NCBI GenBank assembly: GCA_903813345.2
Contig: CAIIXF020000010.1
Location: forward strand, 14,019,181 to 14,083,180
Direction: 5' to 3'
DNA length: 64,000 nucleotides
Origin: Owenia fusiformis
Lineage: Eukaryota; Annelida; Polychaeta; Sabellida; Oweniidae
The notes below the pieces were generated by a model. The model saw nothing but the letters and a program-made list of their open reading frames with translations, was not told the DNA's origin and ran no database searches. The position numbers were made by a program, and so were the translations under genes. Of the stretch, positions 45,546-59,824 are shown one piece after another. Within the stretch, counting starts at the first letter, position 1; every line of letters starts with the position of its first letter.

Positions 45546-47914
45546 GGGTATCTCTTAATCTTTGGACATGTTTAAATGTTCATATATTTAAAATCAAATG
45601 CACATAGGTCAACATATGGAAGACACAAAACACAGTGTATCCATCATTAGTAACTTGCCTATGATATTTCCCTTCTTGAACATTAGATGCAAGAATATCT
45701 TGAAAACCAAAGACAGTGTGCTTTAAATGTAATTCTAAAAAGTTATATCAAAATCTTTATTTCACGATTTCAAGATCTTTTGATTCTTTTCTTTACATCA
45801 GGAAGAGGGCTTAATGTAACAAGGCATTATCGCATAATGCATCATTGTTATTTAGAGCTATATTTCTGAATATATATTTATATAATTCTTATTCTTGATT
45901 TGTTTAACTGTTAGAAAAGCAATTATGGTAATGTAACACCAGTCCATTGTTTTATTTCCAGTTTTGTGAATTCAACAATTTTACGCTATAGTGCAGGCGT
46001 TAACTAAATATGATCAAAGCATCACTTTAAACAGATTAATGACCTAGATTGCTATTATTCAATGTATTCAATATTCAATTAATGATAATCCCGCCATATG
46101 GATCCTTTGTATAAAGTATGACATCATAGCTCATATACTCAATATTTTGGCTGCAATGATGAATGAATGAATATAAATTATGAAATTATATTAAGGATAT
46201 AAAGCATTAGTTGGGTGTATAGAAATGTTTGTATTATGTCAGAAAGTCTCTTCATAAGCATGCCAATTCCCAGTGAGCCCAAAGCAAAATTAGATCTATT
46301 TATTGAATCTGGAATAAATTCTGACAAAATGTCAAATTGTTGGCGTAATCACAATCGGAATAAAAAAGAGACTAAAGAGACCACCAGGCTATTTAAACAT
46401 GGGTGGAAATCTATAATGTTTCATACAATTTCACACCATACATTATAGATTAGTCTTGGAGCTTATCTACCATGCATGCAACTTTAATTAAATCTGTAAT
46501 TTTAATTAGTGAGTCCAACTCAGTTAAGGGGTTATATTTCACTGCTTGGTAGATTAGGTAAAGACATTGTATGGTGGTGTAACATTTGCATCGCCAATTA
46601 GTGAGAGAGAACCTGCCTAGCCTAGTTGCTGGCTTGGGGAGTTATAGGGCCTCATTACCTCTAGAGGCTATTACAGTAAAACCTTCAATTTCATACATTA
46701 AAAAATCTGTATGCCTATGTTTAACACACCATAAAATCTGCCAGCAGAAATTAGATCTCATATTTGGAAATCCCATCGGATTAGTGTTATCAACATTTTT
46801 TTAATGTGAACCCCTTCTAATATAGAACTTTTTAATTGATCCCAGAAGTATTAATTTTTAAGTTTTACTCTTACTTGTCATACCTGTTCAACTAATAATG
46901 TGTCAGAAAAAATCTATACCATTTGTAAGGGATCATGGTACCCTTAATGTTATCCCAAAATACCCTATTCTGTTTAATGTAGGGGTATTTCTGAACTGGT
47001 ATTTGTCAAGGTTACCCTCATCCCCTGGGGAAAGGGGGTAATGGTACACTAAATCAATAGCTTGGTTTATCATGCTTTGCATGTGATTCCTAGGTTAGGT
47101 TTCACCCAAAACTCTGTGAAAGTCATAAAATCTTGTCTTGTGTTCTGATTATTTTATAGTGCTCCGAATCCTGTTGATGGAATTCTTTCTGTGAATCATA
47201 AAGCAAGATAAATAGCTCAATCAAATCATGGTTGGGAAATATCTTCAGTTGCATGAGAGGTACTCCTGATGTGGCCACTAATGTTTGTACATTTAGTAAT
47301 TTAATTACTTATTCCGGACCATTCTTGGGATCCTGCAGGAGTTCTTAATGCCAAGAAATATCACCCTTAAATAGAAAAAATGTTATTTTAACAAAATGCA
47401 TACATTCTTGGTATTTTATTTATATAATTTAGAACTGACTTGAGATTTGTTTCCTTTACTATGTTTACCATATTTCATATCGAAAGATATGACGATTGTG
47501 ATGTTTCATTTAAGAGTTTCAAAGCTAATTTTTTGTAAATGAGGAATGATTCACGCAGGAGAATTAGCAAAATTATTTAGAAATGGAATTTATTTTGTAT
47601 TTAATAGAATTTATTTATTTGACATATGCATGTATGAATAGAGGTGATGATCAGAAACCAAAGTGAAAGCTAGGAATTAACATTAATTGAAACTTCAGAG
47701 TTCTTAAAGTCCATTGTTCTCGAAACTATGATGTCATTTTATCTATGGTTACAATTGATTTAGAAATTCTCAACTTCATAAAGTTTCTGTTAATGACCCC
47801 CTGGCTTATAAAACTGAAGTATCTTTTCTATGGGGATGTTTCTTTGCAGAGTATATCTTTACACAGTAAAACCTATGTAATGTTTATTTAAGGTTTTCAC
47901 ATTTTAAGTATTTA
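45546..47914. other. Putative intron, nothing recognised
   Basis: A lone CAGTAAAACCTTC end near 46674 and another near 47866 are remnants of the TA-flanked miniature family. No gene supported. Confidence 0.4.
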
Positions 47915-47916
47915 TA

Positions 47917-48152
47917 CAATAAAACCTGTGTACAGTGAACACCTGAGCCATTAGAATGTGTTCACTATAAGTAGGTGTTCACTACAGAGAGGCGATTTAT
48001 ACAGAAGTCAGTGGAAAATGAAGAGGTGCTCACTAGATACAGGTGTTCACTAGACATAAGTGTTCACTAGAGAGAGGTGTTCACTAGAGAGAGGTGTTCA
48101 CTAGATACAGGTGTTCACTAGAGATAGGTGTTTACTAAGACAGGTTTTACTG
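47917..48152. mobile_element. 236-bp miniature element with TA duplication, CAGTAAAACCTGT family
   Basis: Begins CAATAAAACCTGTGTACAGTG and ends AGACAGGTTTTACTG, flanked by TA (47915-47916, 48153-48154). The interior is a run of GGTGTTCACTAGAGAGA words, the opposite-strand version of the copy at 980-1212. Confidence 0.8.
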
Positions 48153-48154
48153 TA

Positions 48155-51100
48155 TATGAATACTAATACAGATGCAGGCAGACAAATATGTCTAAGAGAA
48201 GAATGCTTTCTGAGGAGTAAAAATTATGATAATATTACTAGAAGTACTGTACAGCCTTCAGATAAAACAAACAAAACCTCAAAACAAGAGTTATTCTCTC
48301 CAGGCTATAATTTTGGAATGTTTCATAGAGAAGATTGCTAGACATTATCTTATGGATAGGTCATGTTTTGCTTGTATAGATTCTATAGGTGATACAAACA
48401 AGATCAAGAGCTTACTGATAGCTACAGTTGCGTATATGTTACCTTTCTGGGGAAAAAGTTGAAATTATTGGTTTTTGAAAAGGCCAAGTAATAGAAACCT
48501 TGAAATAATACCAGGGAAGACAATTCAAGAATATGCTAGACCGAACTATATATTTTGATGAATTTGAAGAATGTTTTTATAGTAAACTTTAATACTATTG
48601 ATTTTAAAGAATGTTCAGAAAAGTTGTCGGGTCTAATCAGTGATATGTGATAAGTATGTAACTTAAGTTGATGTTGCATCTGTTATGTAGCAGTATATCA
48701 AAAAGAACTTCTCCCAGGCACTCATAGATGATACACACCCTGCAGAAATATGTATGACCAATCATGAGAGAAAATCAATCTAAATTGTACTTTAACCTTG
48801 AAATCTGGTTTTCTCATACTATAATTCAATTTTCCTTTGATATGCTGTTTTCGAGATGGTACACCGTGTTGTTCTTTTAGTTTTTGTTCTGTTCATCGAT
48901 GTGATATTCTTAAAGATGAATCTCTATCTGATTGAATTTCTTCTGGGGCTATAGTAGTCAGTCATAATCATCTTGTTGAGTCACAACAGGTTCTTTAGTT
49001 TGCCAATAAATCACGTTCGATATTTAGACTCCTGGCTTACAAAAACTTCAAAGGTATGTTATATCTCCAGAATGACAAGATCAAGTATATCACCTTGTCA
49101 TAAAAATAGGAAATAGTACAATTATTCATAAAAATATCAATAGCATTTTAAGAAATATTAGGATTAGATTTTCAAACTTTTTATGATAATTATATGAATT
49201 TTGATAATCATATAGAAAAGGATAAGATTATTTAGTATAGCAAATAAATAAGTAAAATTAAAAATGACTCATTTAATCTTGGTAGCCCAAAAAGGAAAAA
49301 TTACATTTATCTATAGATAGTTAGTCCAACATATTTTATCTGTCTGGTTAAGTTTCTATCTAAGTGCACATCACACTTGTAGTAAATACCAATACTCTTC
49401 TAAGAGTCTAGAGTTGCAGAATTGTGGCTTAGTCACTCCAAAAACAACCTCCAAATTGTCAAAATAAGTTAAAATCATACAATAAAGTGCTGCGGTGAGT
49501 AAGAAAGAAAACTGTAACTTAACAAGCTCAGTGGGGTTGCTCCAGGAATAGGGATGTAATTCAGCGATTTGTTTAATTCTTTTTTCCTAACGTTCGTTTT
49601 CAAATGTCAAGATGTACTTACAGATCTTGAGTATCGGCTTGCAGAATGGCTTAGGTTCCATAAACACAAAAGTTTATATGCCGGGAACATGTAATGGAAT
49701 AAGAACTGTATTTTATTGGAAGAACTATATTTTGGTACTTAAATGAGATAAGTATGATAATGAAGCTGTCAAACGGGCGCTTATGTTTGAACTTTATATG
49801 TCATTATAGGTTAAGTTTGACAGAATGTCCTGTTTATATTGACAATCTTAGAGCTGTAAAAACTTATTTTCTTTACATTTATAATTCAGTTTACACCTAT
49901 GCAGGCCTGTCAACTGTCCCGCAATTTGCGTATTTGTCACGCATTTGCTGAAGAATTTGAAGTCACGCCAGTTATTTTTGCGTGACAGAAAATGTCACGC
50001 AAATACGCATTTTACCTGGTAATTGTCAAGCAAAAACGTTTCTGTAGAAAAATTTCTAAAAAAGATCGTCTACACAGCAAAAATACGAACGCCGGAAAAA
50101 AATGTACACATTTCGTTAGGACTTTTCACGCGAATTACGTATATGTCACGCATTCCGTTCGAAATTTTTCGTACCTACATAACTCTTCATCCAGTTGTTG
50201 TTATGTCAGGCCTTCAAGCTGGCCTAAATATTCCAAAATCCCCAAATTAACAGCCAGGATATTTCATCTTTGCATCTTTCATTCAATTCAACATGCCATA
50301 AAAACATTTGAAAACACCTCAGTGGCTATTACATGCTTTTTGACCATAATCCTTTCCAGGGATTCCATCAATTTCGTTACATTACCTTTAAACAAGAGGT
50401 CTGTCAGGTAATATCACATGATCTGATTTAACCAATCAAAAGTTGCAAACAAGGAAGGTGGCTGGTGCATTGTGGGATTGGCACACTTGTCTTGCCTTTC
50501 ATGCATGATTAGGAACTAAAGATGAGTTGAAGGATGATTTGAAGTGATAGTTACAGATTTTTTGGAAATCATGTTTCAGATTGGGATCCGGTTGTTATGA
50601 TAGCACTTGTGTGCTTTCGAGTTGTCTACTTCATCTGTGATCTTTTCTCATCATTAACTCTACAAATGTGTACTGTATCGAACTATTAATCTGTAAATAC
50701 TTCAAAGGCTGCTTCTATATTTTGATCATTTTCCATGGGAATGTCATGCATTACAGTGCTTTATGTGTTTTGAGGTGATGTTCTTTTTTCAGCATCTCGC
50801 TCAAGACATGATAATATCAAACTATTGTCTATTGTCTCCTGAAACAGGAATACACTATTCTATGACAAAATTTATCAATCATTTACCTTTTAGTAAATCT
50901 TGAAAAATTGGATTGCAAATTGACATGATAGACAACTACTGGTCACTGAGCTTAATTGGAATACTTCTCTTAGAGTATTTATAAAAGTGGCACAATCAAA
51001 AAGCATAGGCCCCATATATACTTAACATGAAATGTGATATTTAACAATACATGTATAATATCAAATAAAATTATGGAGTTTCAAGAGTGAAGGCCTATGA

Positions 51101-52310
51101 TTACATCATATACCCTATGATCGATAGGATCTTTGCTCGACTTTTTTTTCTAGAATTCATTCAAGCTAAGCAGAAAGATCTCTAAGGGTTGATTGGTTGA
51201 TTGGAAATCTGACCTGTGTTTATAATGAATACATCACAAGCTCCACAGGTTTATGGATAATTCATTTCATTAACTTCTAGCTACCCCAAACTCATCAGAT
51301 ATCATAACAAAGTTGGCAACTAAAACACAAACTTTATTCATTAAAGTAACCCATGTATCAGTTCAGTGCTATTCTTAAACTCAACCCTTTCTTTAATTTG
51401 GAGCTGTATAGTGAAGAACAATTCTGTCTTTTTCTGTTCATCAACTTTTTATATTGATGAGTTCTACAGTAATGAAATATTAAACCTCTTTTGACAGCGG
51501 TAACTCAATTGTTTTCCTTGGTCTGAAAATATCTCATATACTTGAATTGGGAGCTCTTTCTTTTGACATACACCATACTTGCCAAGATGTTGGCATGACA
51601 TCAAGGGTCGCTTTAATAAATCAGCATCCCTCTGAAAAAAACTTATTTTGATTTCACTTTGCCTTCTCTTTCATAAGGAAACAAGACCTATGTTATGACT
51701 GACTATACCGGATGAAAAAGTGTAAAATAAATATATATAAACCATGGGAACATAAGAAATTGATGATGTCATAAAATTAAATGTGCTTTTACCTCCATAC
51801 ACCAAAACAATTATATTTCTTATAGAAATCAGTGTTTTGACATGCCCCCTTAACTTTAAGTGATTTCTTAAAATCAATTAGATATTCTATGTTGAAAAAT
51901 GTAAAAATGACATCTGATTCATTGTTTTGTTTTGAATATATTGAAATGAGTGATGAATAGTGTTTGGGGTAATTGTAGTTAGGAGAATAAGTAGCAATGT
52001 ATGGTATCACAATACTAGCCATCTATCATAGTCTCACTTGTAGATAGCTCTGCTACATGCCACCTTCTAAATGCCACTTGTAGACAGGCTAGCAGCCAGA
52101 TCATTGTTCTTTGACTATTCTGTTCAAATGAAATCTTATTTATCCCCTCTGGTATATGCGACTAAGTGGAATAAGGGTTATGTTCATTGTTTTCTCTTAC
52201 CCTGTGCCATTCAATGAGTATATTATCCTCTGACTGAGATCATTTTATAGTTTTTTTTGCAGCCAATCAGTGAGCACTACTATTAAGATGAACAACAATG
52301 GGTTCTGATT
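48155..52310. other. Putative intron; a GTCACGCA-rich patch at 49910-50220
   Basis: Mostly featureless. Around 49910-50220 the words GTCACGCA and GCGTGAC recur in both orientations within a more GC-rich patch, probably a decayed repeat. No gene supported; open frames here lack codon bias or domains. Confidence 0.4.
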
Positions 52311-52315
52311 GCAGG

Positions 52316-52400
52316 CTGGTTAGGGGGGGGGGGGGGTTGCAAAATCGTGCAGTTTTTCGCCATGATGCAAGGCCAAAGTTATCGTGTGAACCCCTAGAGT
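52316..52400. mobile_element. Partial copy of the AGGCCCGTAGCCAGG element
   Basis: A G run followed by TTGCAAAATCGTGCAGTTTTTCG resembles the interior of 53305-53497; the terminal repeats are missing. Confidence 0.5.
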
Positions 52401-53218
52401 GAAAAGTGTGCTATAAGATCATTCTTAGAGAGGGTATTCTTTCTTTGAGTTGTTCCAGAAACAATCTTAACAACATCTTCTGGGTCTGGATTGGGCATAT
52501 GCTTACTTCACCTGCATGGTGTTTAAGAGATGTATATTGTATTTTATAAATAAATAGCCTTGATTCAATACAGGTTCTACTCACAAACATCCATAGTGAA
52601 ACCTATGGTATAAAGAAAGTGTCAAACTTAGTGATGGAATTCAACCAGCTGCAACTATGACATCATCATATTTTCATATGAGACATAGCAAATATCATGT
52701 CAACAATTTCATTTTCTTGCATCAAGTTTTTTTTTTTGGTCTAATTTCTTAAAGAGGTATCGCTTCTTGTTCCCTCATGATTCTACCAGATTTTACAATA
52801 GGTTGATTCAGGTTAATACAGGGACATTCTGTAAAACTTATCATGAAGTTAAATCCCTGACCCTAAGACATTGGTGCAAGATATCATGTCTCCTATTGTA
52901 AAAACACTATCATTTAACCTAACTGGCATCTGTTAACACTAAACATCTCCTCAAATATTGTTTTACAAATGCAGATTATTTGCAGAATGCCATTATTCTT
53001 GCTAAGATTTACTACATCTTCATTGTTATAACTGAACTTTCACCATTTGCATTATAAATCATAGTATCTATATTACTCACTTGATTATCATTTCAACTGG
53101 TAAGTTAATTGCATCCTTTGTTTTGTTTGTTTTTGGAAAGTCATATGTAAGCTAAGTACATGAACATCCCATTGTCTCCTGAAGGAGAAGGTAAATACTG
53201 AGAGACTTGTATAGTAGT

Positions 53219-53262
53219 AGATGAAACTCTCTTTTAAAGGAGCAAGCCAAACCATTGAAAAG
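53219..53262 (+). repeat. Interspersed repeat, GATGAARCTCTCTTTTAAAG family
   Basis: GATGAAACTCTCTTTTAAAGGAGC with a CAAACCATTG tail, similar to 34901-34960. Confidence 0.55.
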
Positions 53263-53304
53263 AGTACCAGGTAAATCACCCCTCTTCAAACATTTTATGA
53301 GAAC

Positions 53305-53497
53305 CAGGCCCGTAGCCAGGGGGGGGGGGGGGTTCAATGGGTTCGAGCAAACCCCCCCTGGCCAAAAAATCTTTCAAAATCATGCAGTTTTTCACCATTC
53401 TGAGCACTTTTTAAGTGACCAAAATTGTCTCAAGCGAACCCCACCTGGAATTTTTCAAATAGTGAACCCCCCTTGGCAAATCCTGGCTACGGGCCTG
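53305..53497. mobile_element. 193-bp miniature element with CAGGCCCGTAGCCAGG termini
   Basis: CAGGCCCGTAGCCAGG followed by a run of 12 G at the left; CCTGGCTACGGGCCTG at the right. AGAAC flanks both sides (53300-53304, 53498-53502), a likely 5-bp target duplication. Open frames through it are by-products of the GC-rich ends. Confidence 0.8.
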
Positions 53498-53502
53498 AGA
53501 AC

Positions 53503-56500
53503 CTGTATCTTGTAACTTGTTCATGTTGAAACTTCAGCATGACATGATGGTATGTGCTGAGTTCAGTCAAGGTTACCATTTATTGCATCGTATATTGTTT
53601 GTTTCACCTTATGTTCATTTGTTATCATAATATGTTGTTTTCATTATCCAGTGAAAAGTTCAAATAATTTTGTTGGAAGACTTTATATGATCTTCATCAC
53701 CAGTTAGATTGTATAGTATATTGGAGAGTGGGTTGGGAGATAATGCTGTAACATTTGACAATGAAATCTATTGTAATAAACACAGCTCGTTATCATCAAT
53801 TATTAATTGGTATTGTTTCAACGTATTAATAAACAACCAATGACTCAAAAGAAAAACAAATAGGAAAGCCATTTACCATTTGCTTTTCATAAATACTGTT
53901 TTATGTTGATTTCTCGAGGGACAATTTGATTTTCCTGAGAACAAAGTATAATGAGAGGATTTGTTTTATTGGCTTGTGATATGATTAGGTGTAAAGCTCT
54001 AATTGTAAAACTCTCCGACTGAGACAATACGACTGGGATATATGTGGTTGATGGTGCCATGTGTAAAGATAGTATCCATATTTTACTCACTGAAAGCCCT
54101 ACTAAAGTTTAATTTCCCCATTTCTTGGCCGTCTTATACATTATTTATAAAGCTACATCAGTGGCATTTATTTTCATTCAGTAACTCAGGAAAACCATTA
54201 GATATTGACTCCAGGCTTAACCCTCTTGAAATATCATTAAATTTTCGATCAGATGCTGAAACTTCCACAAATGATCAGAAATGAAAACAATCAACACCTG
54301 ATCCAGTTTACCTTGGTGTATTTAGTAAACATTGCAATCCTGTACTCAATACGATAATTGTTTCTTGTCAGAATGAAATCAAGCACAATCAAGCACATAA
54401 GACTATAGCAAACGATTATGTAGCTAAATATGGTCAGAACTGTTTGTTTTTCCTATTGTTTCAAGCAGTCTTAAGTATTCCAGGCCAGCAACTATTTGCT
54501 TTATCTGGAATCTCAGCCATGTGTTCGGTAGCTAACCACTACCCTTACATATCTGTTAAAAATAAAGAGATGTACCATTCTTCCAGAAAGCTTTTAATAT
54601 GGGGGAAATTCCATTGAGAGCATATGGTTGGGGTATTTTAAAAAGGTAACATTAATATAGTGAATTAGAAACCATGAAGGGCAATATTCTTAAGACTTAA
54701 AAGTATATAAGTTTGGTTTCTTAAAGTCCTTCAATGATTCCTGCATAAAGTCATCTGTGTTTTTAATGCCTTTCTCCCATAATAATGGGGAAATGATAGT
54801 AAGGGGTATAGTCCTGCTTGAAGCCATATCAGTAAAACAGGGTAGGGTATTACCTACTTTTTAATAGCAGTAACAGTTTCTTTTCTGGGTGGCACATTTT
54901 ATGTACTTTGGCTATATCTGTTTTGTTTTGCTATAACCATAAAGTTTCTACTTTTTGGATTATGCTTGTGACTTCTTGACCCAGTGTCTAAATTATGGCC
55001 AGTATTTGTTCATAAAGAATCATCTAGTTGAAAACTATCAAGCCTTGCATCTGTTTCGGTATCTCCAATATTTACGTTGATCTTTTAACCAGAGTTTTCT
55101 AAATCAATTTACACTTCCTTAAATTGTTTTCATTAACTGTTATTCTGGCAAAAATTAAGTTAGTAATGATTGGAAATACTTTGAGGTTTCTAATTCGATG
55201 TCTGAAATCGGTGGTTATCGAAGGAAATGGTGCACCATTCTGTTTATTTGTTAGTTTCACATTGGAAGGTAGAACACAAGAAACATATGTCTATGGATGT
55301 GTAATTTCCAATTTCTAATTATTTGTCACAGATATGATTACTTCTTTTATAGTCCAATGCACATTTACACAAAATGGCTCAAATTGAATGAACAGATCCA
55401 TTCATTCACAAAGGTCAGTTATGTTTTAGTGAGGCTGCGCACTGGACTGTGTAGCAAATGATTGATACAGAACAGATAGTCAGGTGTTTCTACAATCTCA
55501 TCTCATCCTCTTATTGTACCATAGTGAACCAAGAGCAGGTTTGATATATGACTTTGTGACCAACCCAGAACAGCCCTCAATGTCATTCACTGCCACCTCC
55601 AGGTACTCAGGTATCAGTCAACAACATTCTGTTTTGAAACTTATTTATGATGCATTTGTCTTATTCTGGTGATTAGAAGATGGAGAAAGAAAGGGTGACT
55701 GTTGGTCATTTTGGAAATCAGCTCTTGAGCAGGAATGCAATATAAAATTGCAAGTTAAAATATGAACTTAATTGATTGTATTTAAAAGTAGATCTCAAAT
55801 TTTAAATTTCAGATTAAACTTGATGACTTTAAAAAACATAATGTGAAAAAGTGGGGATTAGGAACTTATTCTAAATACAAAATAACGATCATGAAATATA
55901 AAAGATTATAATATTTGAAAAATTGTCTTTATTAATATCTAAACATTCAGTATTTTGTTCGTTAGGAATAGCTACTCCATAGAGTTGTCATTGGTAAAGA
56001 TCATCTAGGTCACATTAGCCATGACAGCGAACATGGTGAACTAAACTTCCCTTGTTTTCACAAAAACAATGTCAGTGTTGGTTTTACAAATGTGATACCC
56101 CAATAGCAGGGTTGATATCCTCGAGACTGCTACCAGCGCCAAGAGTGTCAGCTCCTCCGGTATTCACTGTCAAGTCGTTAACCGCATTATGTCAGGATTG
56201 ACTTGTCTACCTTAGGTTGAAACCCTACTTTTGTCTTGTCATGCAGTTTTAGAGGCCATCATTTGGTTATATTATAGGTGTCATAATTTTTTCTTTCATT
56301 TGGTTTACCGATTTAGTCTATTATTTGGTTAATATTTTATACCAGGGGTTCTCTCAACATCCCTTGAAAGCCAATGATTAGAGGTCTGATATGCAAGTCT
56401 TAAAATCTCACGAAAAACGAGATTTAGCGAGATTTCAAAAGCTATATGGAAACTATACTGTTCTTATATACCACAAGGTAACTGCCAACAGAAGCTTGTT

Positions 56501-59500
56501 AAATGTTCTAAAAGTAGGTGTAGAGAGGTGTATAATTTTCAGTAACATGAATGAAGAAATACATAAAGATGTGATTTACTTCTACACCATGCACCTCTAA
56601 GCCTTTATGGTTCAAATTCTTAACTCTCTGGTATTCCAGAACATTCATTCAAGGCTAAGTAACAGTTTTAGTAAATGATTCACATAATTTCCTACAACTT
56701 CCTTTATAGTTACAGATAGTGTTGAAGGTTTGGAATCTCTCTATTTTGCAAGGATGTTAACTAATTAATTCAGTGAAGGCTGACTCTGCCTTGATGTAAT
56801 CTATCAGCTCTATCTCACTTCGAGCAAAGATGTAATCATAAGCCTACATGTTCGAATAAATGTTACATCGCCTGCCTGTCAGCTTCGTTCATTGGCAGAA
56901 AACATACTCGTACATGGTAGCTACTACGTTTTAAAATTAACGTTATGAAGCTACAATGAATACAATTGTGGGATAAGGCTCTAATTAATGTTTTTTTGGT
57001 AATTGATATTTAAGATAAATATTTTTAGCATTTTGGTTCAACAAGTAGAAAGTTTGTAATTTTGTTGTGGAACGATGAGTTTAAACCTGTTACATTTTCA
57101 AATCTGCTGCCTATCATAGGCTGTGTTCTTGGAACTTTGTTCTGTAACTTATTCTGAAACTAATTAGCAGTAATAGGAAAATATTCTATAATTGTATAAT
57201 GATTGTAAGATGTTAGGCCGGGTTGTAATGGGGTGTATTAGGATAGCAAGCTGGCCATCAGTTCTCTTTGAATATGGGAGAAGGGAGCAATAGGAGATTT
57301 ACCAGGCTTAGTAGCATCTCCTTTAGGAGACTGAAATTACCAACCATCTCAATTCAAAACTTGGTATTACTGCTGGCACTTAAGAGTACATTGAAAAACT
57401 ATGACAAAAGTTCTAAACATTATTTTTGCTACAAATGTTTTGCTACAATTCTTACTGAGTATGACTGCCAAGTAAATAAACATGGGATTCCCACTATTTT
57501 TTATCTTTCATTTTTTACTCATATTCTCCATGTTATGACTATGTTATAAATGTAACATGGATGGATAAATAAGATGCCTCACTTGGAGCTCTGATTGTTT
57601 CCCCTGAGGACAGTTTCCAAGAGTAAAAGTCTGATTTTGCCCCCTGAGACCTGAACACGAATGAGGTCAAATAGATGAGTACTTCTAATGAAGAGGAGAC
57701 ATCATGGGGTTCAACTCTTCCAGATATTCTCAATTGGTCATTTTCTTTTCATTGATAATTATTACAAATAAAGAGGTTTTGCTAAAGAACTGTTTCTTTT
57801 TCATAAGGTCATACCCTGGATTATGTAAAAATTCATGGAAGTGCTCATTTTTATTTCTTTTGAAAAAGTAAGCAATTATGAATTACTGAGGGATTTGTTT
57901 GTAAGGATGTTTATCAAATAATCAGTACTGGATGTAAATACATGGATTAGCAGCAGATTAATTGCCCTTTGCAAGAGATTGACTTTGGGTCTCTAACAGA
58001 GGGCTTATCAGTATTAAACTGTCAAATCATTTGTGGTCCTCAGAGGGTCATACGGTACTACTAGTCTGTAGGCATCAGGGTACAGATTAATGAGATTATA
58101 AAGGTGCCAGTCAGGAAACGAGAATTTTCAATCATTTTTCTAATGCTTTTTCTGACTAATTAATCATTTCTTGATAGTTATGCTGACCAAAACATGTTCA
58201 GCTCTGCAGAAAATGGTCCTGATGCTCATAGGGGTTTAATAAGAACTGACTGAAAGAGTTATTTCATGATTTATTGAATGAAACCAACCTCAGCTTTCTG
58301 TTTCATAAGGGGAGGAAATTGTTTCAAAAGTTTATGTTACAGTTCCAGTGATTTCTCCAGAATTAGATCACCCGGGTGCCTCGCCTTATTGAAAATCTGA
58401 AAATTACATTTCACCTCTTTTGATCACACAAAGTGTCAAAAACTGTCAGGAGCTGAAATATTAAGATATGACTAAAACAGGTAAAATGGTATGAGGATTT
58501 AGTATGCTATTATACCGAGAAAAAGTTTTGGGGAGATTGCCAATATTCTTGCCCCTATTTTTGCTTATCCAACAGATACCAAATTCATAAGAGTGTGGTA
58601 ATTACAAATTACAGCAAGTGTAGGTTGAGATAATTTAATTACAGTCCCCATAATACAGGATATAAATCTATTTGACACAACTGAGATAACACAGATGATC
58701 TACATTAATCCAATGTATACATACTAATTAATTAGGACCTAAGAGATTATTGCACATTTTTACTTGAAGTAATTAAATCTGTTGGACCAGTCAAAGGCTG
58801 GTCTAATTATTAGGAGGAATTCCAAGATTCCTGTATAAAGTCCGGAGGTGGAATATCACTGAACTCATGTTTAAAATGTGAAATTCGATGGAATTTGAGG
58901 AACTAGCAAGGAAAAAACTACATGGGCATATAGAGTGGATTCAATATTACATAAAAATGCAAGAAAGTTATAGGTTTCATTCGTATTTTAAAGAGAAATT
59001 TTGTAAAATAAGCATGATCAGGTAGAGATTTCAAGGAACTACATTCGCTCCATCTGCTGTGTCATGTTCATGAAACTATCCTTCAAAATATTTGCTGAAA
59101 AGATCTGTCTTCTTGAGTTTTGAACCTGGTATAATCAGGCCATGTCCAAGTACCAGTAAGAACCATTGACTCAAAACCTGCATTATCCTTAATTCGAGGG
59201 CATTTTGTAGTCTTGCATCAAGCCTCAGCCCCATCCCCTGATATCTATGTTCCCTGTATTACAAAGAGAATAGGAGAGGGATGGAGATTCAGAGATTTTG
59301 ATATACCTATAAAAGTAAAACAAAAAAAACTATGATATTTTTCTATTAATGCATCAATCATTTGTTGATCAGTATTTTGAAGTGTCATACAAAAATGAAA
59401 CAAATATATCCATGTAGAATGACCTAGAAACATGTTATGGCTCTAAGCTTTGAAGTCTTTGATCTTACTATCTTCATATTGTCAGAATTGCTTTATTTTG

Positions 59501-59820
59501 ACTTTGAGGCTATTTAGATATGTTGTTGTTATCTTGACACATGTGAGTATTATTGTAAAGATAGGGAGAAGGATAAGACAGTTGTTTGTATGACATGTTA
59601 TTGCATGGCCCCTTGAATCACATGTAACACAAGTCACTTCTCCTGGTTTTACTCATATAACAAATAAACAAACATCACAAGTATTCGCCTTTAATCTTCT
59701 TGGTGAATGCCTTGAAGGTGAAGTAGAACATGGTTAGAATGATGGATACATCTGAGATAGCCTGCTACCTTGGTGTAATGGTTTCCATAACAAGATGGCT
59801 GTGGATACCATTGGGTATAT
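53503..59820. other. Putative intron with two GC-richer patches
   Basis: No gene is supported. Patches at 55540-55610 and 56105-56215 stand out as GC-richer and are bounded by splice-like signals; see findings. Confidence 0.35.
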
Positions 59821-59824
59821 GTTC

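Noticed and set aside
49992-50411. 139-codon open frame
   Set aside because: It runs through a patch of repeated GTCACGCA words, contains no domain, and a second frame is open over the same stretch; probably repeat-derived.
53255-53515. 86-codon open frame with PVARGGGG
   Set aside because: Spans the CAGGCCCGTAGCCAGG miniature element; the peptide is a by-product of its GC-rich ends.
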